NCBI GenBank assembly: GCA_947561715.1
Contig: OX387205.1
Coordinates: forward strand, 1,679,001 to 1,743,000
Source of the DNA: Ascidia mentula
Lineage: Eukaryota > Chordata > Ascidiacea > Phlebobranchia > Ascidiidae
Length of the DNA stretch: 64,000 nt
Direction of reading: 5' to 3'
Made by a program: the position numbers and the translations under genes
The notes under the pieces: model-generated
Database searches by the model: none
What the model was told of the DNA's origin: nothing
The model's input: the letters and a program-made list of their open reading frames with translations, nothing else
In this document: piece after piece, positions 51,380 through 62,976 of the stretch
Position numbering within the stretch: position 1 is the first letter of the stretch
How the letters are laid out: every line of letters starts with the position of its first letter

Positions 51380-52629
51380 CTTCAACTTGTCGCGTACTGG
51401 GCATAGGCTGGATCGGATGCACTTTTTTTTTATTTTTACCATCATGTTTATCAATTTTTTGAGGGATGTAAGTTACCTCCTGTCACCTTCCATTGCTGAT
51501 CACAAAATTGTTAGTTATTATTTTTTGCAAAAATTAGGTTATAGTGGCTAAACGGTGTGTTTTTTGAATTACTTTGTGAAGCCGTTCACTTAAAATGTAC
51601 CTCGTAAGCAAGATACCAGGGTATTTCTAAACACCTTCCGTCTACTGATATTTCATGCTTAGTTGCTTACTAATGGTTTGCTTTGTGATCTTTACTCCAG
51701 CACTCAATTCCCGAATATGTTTTTCCGCCAGTGGGCGACATCGTGCTTGTTTATGAATAACGTTGTACAACTTACATCCAAAATTCAATATGGGAGCCGC
51801 CAAAGGAATGTTGTGTACTGTACATGACAATCTTTATATTTACAAGCAAAATTTCACGATAACTGGCTCAATTTACCGAGTATCGTTACGTAAAACGTTT
51901 TTGTTACTGAGATTTTTTTACCTATATGTTAGGCTTCCACTGTTCTAACCAATACTGATCTTCAAAAGGCTTCGAAGTGTTACTTGTCATAAAGTTCTTC
52001 CTACTAGCGTCGTGTTACCGTCAACTGACCTTTACCTGATCATGTACATTAACTTCGAAGTGTTGAATACGCAGCAAACTGTTAATTTTTTATTGATTAA
52101 GTGAGGTGCATTATATTCTGTTTGTTCTGTGCATAATGTGTCTTGTAAATAGAGCAGACACGATTTTGTGAATGTGCGAGTTTAGTTGTAAATACTTTGT
52201 CAAATACAGAACTTTAAACGAACTTAAACAAAACTAATGTTAACTTATCATAGCTTTGGGATATTTTACAATTAAATCATTTTGTTTATGTCATCAGGAA
52301 AATGGCTTAGTGGTGTAAGGAGTTAGTGGTGATACTGAAGGTTGCGAGTTCGAATCCTGTTTTAGCCTGAAGTTCTAAACGACCATCCAGGCAGCAGAGA
52401 AAAAACACATGCGATCGGGGCAGCAAGTCAAATAATTTCGACCGGAATTCGACAATCAGAAATCCGCAAGAGCGGGAAAAGTCTAAAACGAAGAAAACCA
52501 GGAAACTGAAAGTAACGCTGGCCGTGGAGTGAACACGAATTCATTATTACACTGTAAGGGGCCGTAATGCTGTGTGGGAGCTTAGTTGCGAAAATCTGGT
52601 ATGGCGGAAAATTGGGCTCTGAATGTCCG
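51380..52629. other. 3' flank of the KIAA2012-like gene
   Basis: The stretch has the KIAA2012-like 3' UTR at its left, then unique AT-rich sequence, then the tRNA-like fragment at about 52303-52372, then about 250 nt without a recognisable feature before the repeat array. No supported gene. Confidence 0.5.
52303..52372 (+). repeat. tRNA-like SINE head near the array border
   Basis: ATGGCTTAGTGGTG looks like an RNA polymerase III A box, and GGTTGCGAGTTCGAATCCTG contains a B box, about 40 nt apart. The fold is not a clean tRNA. It is unrelated in detail to the SINE at 22593 and probably heads a different SINE family. Confidence 0.55.
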
Positions 52630-53760
52630 CAGAAAACTTTGGGTTGAGACGATCCTGGGACATTATGAGAAGATGGTGTAACTTGTTGGCTGCTGGCGGG
52701 GAGGTAGCTGAGATTAGAGGTGTTGTGCTTGTTTACCAAAGTTCTGCATGGGATACGTGTACGCAGAATCGATCCAGATCTACTATGAGGTGCGTGGTGA
52801 TGGTGTTTTTTTACTCGGCGAATGGAACTCTAGTGTTCCCGCAAGAGTAGATCGAATAGTGCAGTGCCGGTGAGATTTTGGTTGGCGATCGCTTGTGAGT
52901 TCCTCGGATCCAGGATCCAGGATCCGCAACCACAACCACTTACGTGGCTCGATGGAGAACGGGCACGCAGAATCGATCCAGGTCTCCTATGAGGAGCGTT
53001 GTGATGGTGTTTGATTTCGCTCGGCGAAACGATAAAGTGATATTGCAACAGCGCCACCTGGCGCCCTTGTGGGCACCGATTTTTGGCGATTAGGTTTGCT
53101 GAAGAAGCCCACAGGTTTTTGTAGCAAACCAGGCAGTGAACGTAGAGTCGATTCTTGGCCCTCATGAGAAGATGGTGTTACCTATTGGCTGCTGGCTGGA
53201 GGTGGCTGATTTGCCTGATATTATAGGTGTTATGCTTGTTTTTCCAAGTTCTGCAAGGGATACGTGTACGCAGAATCGATCCAGATCTCCTATGAGGAGC
53301 GTTGTGATGGTGTTTGATTTCGCTCGGCAAAACGATAAAGTGATGACGCAACAGCGCCACCTGGCGCCCTTGTGAGCCCCAATTTTTGGCGATTAGATTT
53401 GCTGAAGAAGCCCACAGGTTTTTGGAGAAAACCAGGCAGTGGACGCAGAGTCGATCCTGGGCCATCATGAGAAGATGGTGTTAGTTGTTGGCCATTTGGG
53501 AGATAGCAGATTTGCGTGAGACTGGAGGTCTTGTGCTTGTTCCTGAAGCTCTTAGACGGAAACGTGCACGCAGAATCGATCCAGGCCTACTATATGGAGC
53601 GTGGTGATGGTGTTTGATTTCGCTCGGCGAAACAAAAAAGTTAAGTTGCAATAGCGGCACCTGGCGTCTTTGTCAGACTTGGTTAATGGCGATTGGAACG
53701 CTCTGTTAATTCAGTTGAATAATTGCTGGATTTGGGGACTGATATGGGAAATTAGCAAAT

Positions 53761-53920
53761 GGTGCGCGAACACCAAATCAAGCACTTTTCCTCGATCGGT
53801 TGTCCACATCTTGACTCGATCGTCGAGTTTTAGGTCGATTATTCGGCTATTAATCCGTCGTTCGAGCCTTGATGTGGGCATCCGATCGAGGAAAAGTGCT
53901 CGATTTGGTGCTCGCGCGCC
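53761..53920. repeat. Foldback in repeat unit (copy 1)
   Basis: Arm 1 runs from GGTGCGCGAACACC to CTCGATCGTCG, and arm 2 is its reverse complement from CGTCGTTCG to CTCGCGCGCC. The arms are about 65 nt with few mismatches around a ~30-nt loop. Further copies lie at 55585-55745, 57413-57572, 58670-58830, 60497-60656 and 62297-62456. Confidence 0.85.
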
Positions 53921-56900
53921 TTTTCTTCTGAAAATCTCAAATTTGGACCGACTCTGCGTTTTCAAAGAAGGAAAATCGCAAATTATGAGCAACTCTGTGT
54001 GCACGTAACAGAAAAAAGTACCCTGAAATGGTGAAAAAAGTGAATTTGGTCGACTCTGCGTTTACGTTTTGAGCGTATTTTGAAAATATTTTTTTGCTTT
54101 TTTTTCAAAAAAAATCAGGAAAAAAAAGCAACTCTGAACACCACCGAAGTGTCCAGAGTCGCTTCCTGTGTCACCAACCTCAACGCCTGTTTACAGTGGC
54201 AGTTTTGCATCTATTGTCACACATCAAACACACACGCACGCACATACCCACAAAGAACAACACTACCGTTCCATCGCGCGATGGTCTCTAACATACTCGA
54301 TAACGGTTATAGACTTACCTCGCCTTGTGCATAATCCAGCTCTTGTTCTCCAATGCTTTCACATTTTCGTCCCAGCTCGTTTCGCTCAGCATTAAAATCA
54401 ACCTCAATATTTGCTACTTTACCACGAAACCTCAGAGTTCAGTTTTCTGACACCTCCTGCCAAACATTAACGAGTTCCCTGCCACCAACCATTCAACTTT
54501 AAGTAAGGAAGCTCAAATACTTCACAACGTTGCGGTCAAATCTCGTATAGGCACGTATAGCTCGTACGTACCATGGTTAGTATTAGCTCTGAATCGGATA
54601 CAAACCCTCACAACGCACACGAGCGCTGTCTCTCATAGTAGGACAGAATCGATTCTGCGTCTACCGCCACGCAATTGCTTCGCGAAAAATGACGTTTGTC
54701 AAAGTGTGCACGCAGAACCGTTCATCCAGTGCTGCAAGGGGGCAAGTCGTACCGCTGTAGTAGGTTGGTTGCGCACATAGGAATGACGCAAATTAGGGCA
54801 CGGAATACCCATGGAAAACTTTGGGTTGATCCTGCGCCAATGATGCGTATGTCGCTTACCCGTTTTCTGTCGCATCGGACGCGGGTTAAATGTTTGTTGG
54901 GAGTGGATTCGCAAACAGATTTGCTGAAGACCCTCGCAGGTTTTTGTAGCAAACCAGGCAGTGAACGCAGAGTCGATCCTGGGCCATCATGAGAAGATGG
55001 TGTTACCTATTGGCTGCTCGCAGGAGGTGGCTGAATTGCCTGAGATTAGAGGTGTTATGCTTGTTTTTCCAAGCCCTGCAAGGGATACGTGTACGCAGAA
55101 TCGATCCAGATCTCCTATGAGGAGCGTTGTGATGGTGTTTGATTTCGCTCGGCAAAACGATAAAGTGATGACGCAACAGCGCCACCTGGCGCCCTTGTGA
55201 GCCCCGATTTTTGGCGATTAGATTTGCTGAAGAAGCCCACAGGTTTTTGGAGAAAACCAGGCAGTGGACGCAGAGTCGATCCCTGGCCATCATGAGAAGA
55301 TGGTGTTAGTTGTTGGCCATTTGGGAGATAGCAGATTTGCGTGAGACTAGAGGTCTTGTGCTTGTTCCTGAAGCTCTTAGACGGAAACGTGCACGCAGAA
55401 TCGATCCAGGCCTACTATATGGAGCGTGGTGATGATGTTTGATTTCGCTCGGCGAAACAAAAATGTTAAGTCGCAATAGCGCCACTTGGCGTCTTTGTCA
55501 GACTTGGTTAATGGCGATTCGAACGCCCTCTTAATTGAGTTGAATAATTGCTGGATTTGGGGACTGATATGGGAAATTAGCAAATGGTGAGCGAGCGCCA
55601 AATCAAGCACTTTTCCTCGATCGGTTGTCCACATCTTGGCTCGATCGTCGGGTTTTAGGTCGATTATTCGGCTTTTGATCCGTCGTTCGAGCCTTGATGT
55701 GGGCATCCGATCGAGGAAAAGTGCTCGATTTGGTGCTCGCGCGCCTTTTCTTCTGAAAATCTCAAATTTGGACCGACTCTGCGTTTTCAAAGAGGGAAAA
55801 TCGCAAATTATGAGCAACTCTGTGTGCACCTAACAGAAAAGAGTATCCTGAAATGGTGAAAAAAGTGAATTTGGTCGACTCTGCGTTTACGTTTTGAGCG
55901 TATTTTGAAAATATTTTTTTCCTTTTTTTTCAAAAAAAATTAGGAAAAAAAAGCAACTCTGAACACCACCCAAGTGTCCAGAGTCGCTTCCTGCGTCACC
56001 AACCATTCCGCCATTTACAGTGAAAGTTTTGCATCTATTGTCACACATCAAACACACACGCATACACATACCCACAAAGAACAACACTACCGTTCCATCG
56101 CGCGATGGTCTCTAACATACTCGATAACGGTCATAGACTTACCTCGGCTAGCGCATAATCCAGCTCTCATTCTCCAATGCTTTCACATCTTCGTCCCAGC
56201 TCGTTTCGCTCAACATTAAAATCAACCTCAATATTTGCTACTTTACCACGAAACCTCGAGTTTCAGTTTTCTGACAGTGCACCTCCTGCCAAACATTAAC
56301 GACTTCCCTGCCACCAACCATTCAACTTTAAGTGAGGAAGCTCAAATACTACACAACTTTGCGGTCAAATCTCGTATAGGCACGTATAGCTCGTACGTAC
56401 CATGGTTAGTATTAGCTCTGAATCGGATATAAACCCTCACAACGCACGAGCGCTGTCTCTCATAGTAGGGCAGAATCGATTCTGCGTCTACCGCCACGCA
56501 ATTTCTTCGCGAAAAATAACGTTTGTCAAAGCGTGCACGCAGACCCGTTCATCCAGTGCTGTAAGGGGGCAAGTCGTACCGCTGTAGTAGGTCGGTTGCG
56601 CACATAGGAATGACGCTAACTAGGGCACTGAATGCCCGTGGAAAACTTTGGGTTGGTCCTGCGCAAGTGATGCGTATGTCGCTTACCCGTTTTCTGTCGC
56701 ATCGGACGCGGGTTAAATGTTTGTTGGGAGTGGATTCGCAAACAGCTTTACTGAAGACACCCGCAGGTTTTTGTCGCAAACCAGGCAGTGAACGCAGAGT
56801 CGTTCCTGGGCCATCATGAGAAGATGGTGTTACGTGTTGGCTGCTGGCAGGAGGTGGCTGATTTGCCAGAGATTAGAGGTGTTATGCTTGTTTTTCCAAG

Positions 56901-58424
56901 CCCTGCATGGGATACGTGTACGCAGAATCGATCCAGATCTCCTATGAGGAGCGTTCTGATGGTGTTTGATTTCGCTCGGCGAAACAAAAATGTTAAGTCG
57001 CAATAGCGCCACTTGGCGCCTTTGTGAGCCTCGATTTTTGGCGATTAGATTTGTTGAAGAAGCCCACAGGTTTTTGGAGAAAACCAGGCAGTGGTCGCAG
57101 AGTCGATCCCTGGCCATCATGAGAAGATGGTGTTAGTTGTTGGCCATTTGGGAGATAGCAGATTTGCGTGAGACTATAGGTCTTGTGCTTGTTCCTAAAG
57201 CTCTTAGACAGAAACGTGCACGCAGAATCGATCCAGGCCTACTATATGGAGCGTGGTGGTGGTGTTTGATTTCGCTCGGCGAAACAAAAATGTTAAGTCG
57301 CAATAGCGCCACTTGGCGTCTTTGTCAGACTTGGTTAATGGCGATTCGAACGCCCTCTTAATTGAGTTGAATAATTGCTGGATTTGGGGACTGATATGGG
57401 AAATTAGCAAATGGTGCGCGAGCACCAAATCAAGCACTTTTCCTCGATCGCTTGTCTACATTTTGGCTCGATCGTCGGGTTTTAGGTCGATTATTCGGCT
57501 TTTGATCCGTCGTTCGAGCCTTGATGTGGGCATCCGATCGAGGAAAAGTGCTCGATTTGGTGCTCGCGCGCCTTTTCTTCTGAAAATCTCGAATTTGGAT
57601 CGACTCTTGCGTTTTCAAAGAAAGAAAATCGCAAATTATGAGCAACTCTGTGTGCACTTAACCGAAAAAAGTACCCTGAAATGGTGAAAAAAGTGAATTT
57701 GGTCGACTCTGCGTTTACGTTTCGGGCGTATTTTGAAAATTTTTTTTTTCCTTTTTTTTCAAAAAAAATTAGGAAAAAAAAGCAACTCTGAACACCAACC
57801 AAGTGTCCAGAGTTGCTTCCTGCGTCACCAACCATTCCGCCGTTTACAGTGAAAGTTTTTGGCTCTATTGTCATACATCAAACACACACACATACCCACA
57901 AAGAACTACACTACCGTTCCATCGCGCGATGGTCTCTAACATACTCGATAACGGTTATAGACTTACCTCGGCTTGCGTATAATCCAGCTCTTGTTCTCCA
58001 ATGCTTTCACATTTTCGTCCCAGCTCGTTTCGCTCAATTACAATCAACCTCAATATTTGCTACTTTACCACGAAACCTCAGAGTTTCAGTTTTCTGACAC
58101 CTCCTGCCAAAAACCTTAACGAGTTCCCTGCCACCAACCATTCAACTTTAAGTGAGGAAGCTCAAATACTTCACAACGTTGCGGTCAAATCTCGTATAGG
58201 CACGTATAGCTCGTACGTACCATGGTTAGTATTAGCTCTGAGTCGGATATAAACCCTCACAACGCACGATCGCTGTCTCTCATAGTAGGGCAGAATCGAT
58301 TCTGCGTCTACCGCCACGCAATTGCTTCGCGAAAAATAACGTTTGTCAAAGCGTGCACGCAGACTCGTTCATCCAGTGCTGCACGGGGGCAAGTCGTACC
58401 GCTGTAGTAGGTCGGTTGCGCACA

Positions 58425-58470
58425 TAGATGTGACGCAAATTAGGGCACTGACTGAAGCTCTCAGACGGAA
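58425..58470. other. Deletion junction within a repeat unit
   Basis: At about 58450 the sequence passes from TTAGGGCACTGA directly to CTGAAGCTCTCAGACGG. In other units these are separated by about 550 nt, namely the first sub-repeat and most of the second. This explains the 1263-nt spacing between units. Confidence 0.85.
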
Positions 58471-61400
58471 ACGTGCACGCAGAATCGATCCAGGCCTACT
58501 ATAAGGAGCATGGTGGTGGTGTTTGATTTCGCTCGGCGAAACAAAAATGTTAAGTCGCAATAGCGCCACTTGGCGTCTTTATCAGACTTGGTTAATGGCG
58601 ATTCGAACGCCCTCTTAATTGAGTTGAATAATTGCCGGATTTGGGGACTGATATGGGAAATTAGCAAATGGTGCGCGAGCACCAAATGAAGCACTTTTCC
58701 TCGATCGGTTGTCCACATTTTGGCTCGATCGTCGGGTTTGAGGTCGATTATTCGGCTTTTAATCCGTCGTTCGAGCCTTTGATGTGGGCATCTGATCGAG
58801 GAAAAGTGCTCGATTTGGTGCCCGCGCGCCTTTTCTTCTGAAAATCTCGAATTTGGAGCGACTCTGCGTTTTCAAAGAAGGAAAATCGCAAATTATGAGC
58901 AACTCTGTGTGCACGTAACCGAAAAAACGACCATGAAATGGTGAAAAAAAGTGAATTTGGTCGACTCTGCGTTTACGTTTTGGGCGTATTTTGAAAATTT
59001 TTTTTTCCTTTTTTTTCAAAAAAAAATTAGGAAAAAAAAGCAACTCTGAACACCACCCAAGTGTCCAGAGTCCAGAGTCGCTTCCTGCGTCACCAACCAT
59101 TCCGCCGTTTACAGTGGCAGTTTTGCATCTCACATCAAACACACACGCACGCACATACCCACAAAGAACTACACTATCGTTCCATCGCGCGATGGTCTCT
59201 TACATACTCGATAACGGTTATAGACTTACCTCGGCTTGCGCATAATCCAGCTCTTGTTCTCCAATGCTTTCACATTTTCGTCCCAGCTCGTTTTGCTCAA
59301 CATTAAAATCAACCTCAATATTTGCTACTTTACCACGAAACCTCAGAGTTTCAGTTTTCTGACACCTCCTGCCAAACATTAACGAGTTCCCTGCCACCAA
59401 CAATTCAACTTTAAGTGAGGAAGCTCAAATACTTCACAACGTTGCGGTCAAATCTCGTATAGGCACGTATAGCTCGTACGTACCATGGTTAGTATTAGCT
59501 CTGAGTCGGATATAAACCCTCACAACGCACGATCGCTGTCTCTCATAGTAGGGCAGAATCGATTCTGCGTCTACCGCCACGCAATTGCTTCGCGAAAAAT
59601 AACGTTTGTCAAAGCGTGCACGCAGACTCGTTCATCCAGTGCTGCACGGGGGCAAGTCGTACCGCTGTAGTAGGTCGGTTGCGCACATAGATGTGACGCA
59701 AATTAGGGCACTGAATGGCCGTGGAAAACTTTGGGTTGATCTGGCGCCAATGATGCGTATGTCGCTTTCCCGTTTTCTGTCGCATCGGACGCGGGTTAAA
59801 TGTTTGTTGGGAGTGGATTCGCAAACAGATTTGCTGAAGACACCCGCAGGTTTTTGTCGCAAACCAGGCAGTGAACGCAGAGTCGATCCAGGGCCATCAT
59901 GAGAAAATGGTGTTACATGTTGGCTGCTGGCAGGAGGTGGCTGATTTGCCTGAGATTAGAGGTGTTATGCTTGTTTTTCCAAGCCCTGCAAGGGATACGT
60001 GTACGCAGAATCGATCCAGATCTCCTATGAGGAGCGTTGTGATGGTGTTTGATTTCGCTCGGCAAAACGATAAAGTGATGACGCAACAGCGCCACCTGGC
60101 GCCCTTGTGAGCCCCAGATTTTTGGCGATTAGATTTGCTGAAGAAGCCCACAGGTTTTTGGAGAAAACCAGGCAGTGGACGCAGAGTCGATCCTTGGCCA
60201 TCATGAGAAGATGGTGTTAGTTGTTGGCCATTTGGGAGATAGCAGATTTGCGTGAGACTAGAGGTCTTGTGCTTGTTCCTGAAGCTCTTAGACGGAAACG
60301 TGCACGCAGAATCGATCCAGACCTACTATATGGAGCGTGGTGGTGGTGTTTGATTTCGCTCGGCGAAACAAAAATGTTAAGTCGCAATAGCGCCACCTGG
60401 CGTCTTTGTCAGACTTGGTTAATGGCGATTCGAACGCTCTCTTAATTGAGTTGAATAATTGCTGGATTTGGGGACTGATATGGGAAATTAGCAAATGGTG
60501 CGTGAACACCAAATCAAGCACTTTTCCTCGATCGGTAGTCCGCATCTTGACTCGATCGTCGGGTTTTAGGTCGATTATTCGGCTTTTGATCCGTCGTTCG
60601 AGCCTTGATGTGGGCATCCGATCGAGGAAAAGTGCTCGATTTGGTGCTCGCGCGCCTTTTCTTCTGAAAATCTCAAATTTGGACCGACTCTGCGTTTTCA
60701 AAGAGGGAAAATCGCAAATTATGAGCAACTTTGTGTGCACGTAACAGAAAAAAGTGAATTTGGTCGACTCTGCGTTTACGTTTTGAGCGTATTTTGAAAA
60801 TTTTTTTTTTTCTTTTTTTTCAAAAAAAATTAGGAAAAAAAAGCAACTCTGAACACCACCCAGGTGTCCAGAGTCGCTTCCTGCGTCACCAACCATTCCG
60901 CCATTTACAGTGAAAGTTTTGCATCTATTGTCACATGTCAAACACACACGCACATACCCACAAAGAACAACACTACCGTTCCATCGCGCGATGGTCTCTA
61001 ACATACTCGATAACGGTTCTAGACTTACCTCGGCTTGTGCATAATCCAGCCATTGTTCTGCAACGCTTTTACATTTTCGTCCCAGCTCGTTTCGCTCAAC
61101 ATTAAAATCAACCTCAATATTTGCTACTTTACCACGAAACCTCGAGTTTCAGTTTTCTGACACCTCCTGCCAAAAACCTTAACGAGTTCCCTGCCACCAA
61201 CCATTCAACTTCAAGCGAGGAAGCTCAAATACTTCACAACGTTGCGGTCAAATCTCGTATAGGCACGTATAGCTCGTACGTACCATGGTTAGTATTAGCT
61301 CTTAATCGGATATAAATCCTCACAACGCACGAGCGCTGTCTCTCATAGTAGGGCAGAATCGATTCTGCGTCTACCGCCACGCAATTGCTTCGCGAAAAAT

Positions 61401-62799
61401 AACGTTTGTCAAAGCGTGCACGCAGACTCGTTCATCCAGTGCTGTAAGGGGGGAAGTCGTACCGCTGTAGTAGATCGGTTGCGCACATAGGAATGACGCA
61501 AATAAGGTCACGGAATGCCCATGGAAAACTTTGGGTTGATCCGGCGCCAATGATGCGTATGTCGCTTACCCGTTTTCTGTCGCATCGGACGCGGGTTAAA
61601 TGTTTGTTGGGTGTGGATTCGCAAACAGATTTGCTGAAGACATCTGCAGGTTTTTGTCGCAAACCAGGCAGTGAACGAAGAGTCGATCCTGGGCCATCAT
61701 GAGAAGATGGTGTTACTTGTTGGCTGCTGGCGGGAGGTGTATGGCTGATTTGCCTGAGATTAGAGGTGTTATGCTTCTTTTTCCAAGCCCTGCAAGAGAC
61801 ACGTGTACGCAGAATCGATCCAGATCTCCTATGAGGAGCGTTGTGATGGTGTTTGATTTCGCTCGGCAAAACGTCAAAGTCATGACGCAACAGCGCCACC
61901 TGGCGCCCTTGTGAGCTCCAGATTTTTTGCGATTAGATTTGCTGAAGACACCCACAGATTTTTGGAGAAAACCAGGCAGTGGACGCAGAGTCGATCCCTG
62001 GCCATCATGAGAAGATGGTGTTAGTTGTTGGCCAGGAGATAGCAGATTTGCGTGAGACTAGAGGTCTTGTGCTTGTTCCTGAAGCTCTTAGACGAAAACG
62101 TGCACGCAGAATCGATCCAGGCCTACTATATGGAGCGTGGTGGTGGTGTTTGATTTCGCTCGGCGAAACAAAAATGTTAAGTCGCAATAGCGCCACCTGG
62201 CGTCTTTGTCAGACTTGGTTAATGGCGATTCGAACGCTCTCTTAATTGAGTTGAATAATTGCCGGATTTGGGGACTGATATGGGAAATTAGCAAATGGTG
62301 CGCGAGCACCAAATCAAGCACTTTTCCTCGATCGGTTGTCCACATCTTGGCTCGATCGTCGGGTTTTAGGTCGATTATTCGGCTTTTAATCCGTCGTTCG
62401 AGCCTTGATGTGGGCATCCGATCGAGGAAAAGTGCTCGATTTGGTGCTAGCGCGCCTTTTCTTCTGAAAATCTCGAATTTGGAGCGACTCTGCGTTTTCA
62501 AAGAAGGAAAATTGGAAATTATGAGCAACTCTGTGTGCACGTAACCGAAAAAGTGAATTTGGTCGACTCTGCGTTTACGTTTTGGGCGTATTTTGAAAAT
62601 TTTTTTTTTTGCTTTTTCAAAAAAATAATTTGGAAAAAAAAGCAACTCTGAACACCACCCAAGTGTCCAGAGTCGCTTCCAGCGTCACCAACCTTTCCGC
62701 CGTTTACAGTGGCAGTTTACGCACATACCCACAAAGAACAACACTACCGTTCCATCGCGCGATGGTCTCTAACATACTCGATAACGGTTATAGACTTAC

Positions 62800-62976
62800 C
62801 TCGGCCTGCGCATAATCCAGCTCTTGTTCTCCAATGCTTTCACATTTTCGTCCCAGCTCGTTTCGCTCAACATTAAAATCAACCTCGATATTTGCTACTT
62901 TACCACGAAACCTCAGAGTTTCAGTTTTCTGACACCTCCTGCCAAAAACCTTAACGAGTTCCCAGCCACCAACCAT
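62800..62976 (-). pseudogene. Exon-like 59-codon frame in repeat unit
   Basis: On the minus strand an ATG (62974-62976) opens a frame MVGGWELVKVFGRRCQKTE... ending ELDYAQAE exactly at a strong donor, GAG/GTAAGT. The same region occurs in every unit. It is frameshifted in the copies near 54430, 56250, 58040 and 61130, and the start codon is lost in the copy near 59400. I recognise no family and found no clear next exon in phase. It may be a captured first exon now decaying, or a chance frame. Confidence 0.35.

Noticed and set aside
53590-53640. Hammerhead-like GTGATGG...CGAAAC in the satellite sub-repeats
   Set aside because: The core box lacks C3 and A9, stem II does not pair properly, and no cleavage triplet or third stem fits. 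The CGAAA belongs to a simple TTTCGC/GCGAAA hairpin.
60288-61004. 238-codon open frame on the minus strand in the array
   Set aside because: It is open through low-complexity and foldback sequence, is shortened differently in each unit by poly-A/T length changes, overlaps open frames on the other strand, and has no family signature.
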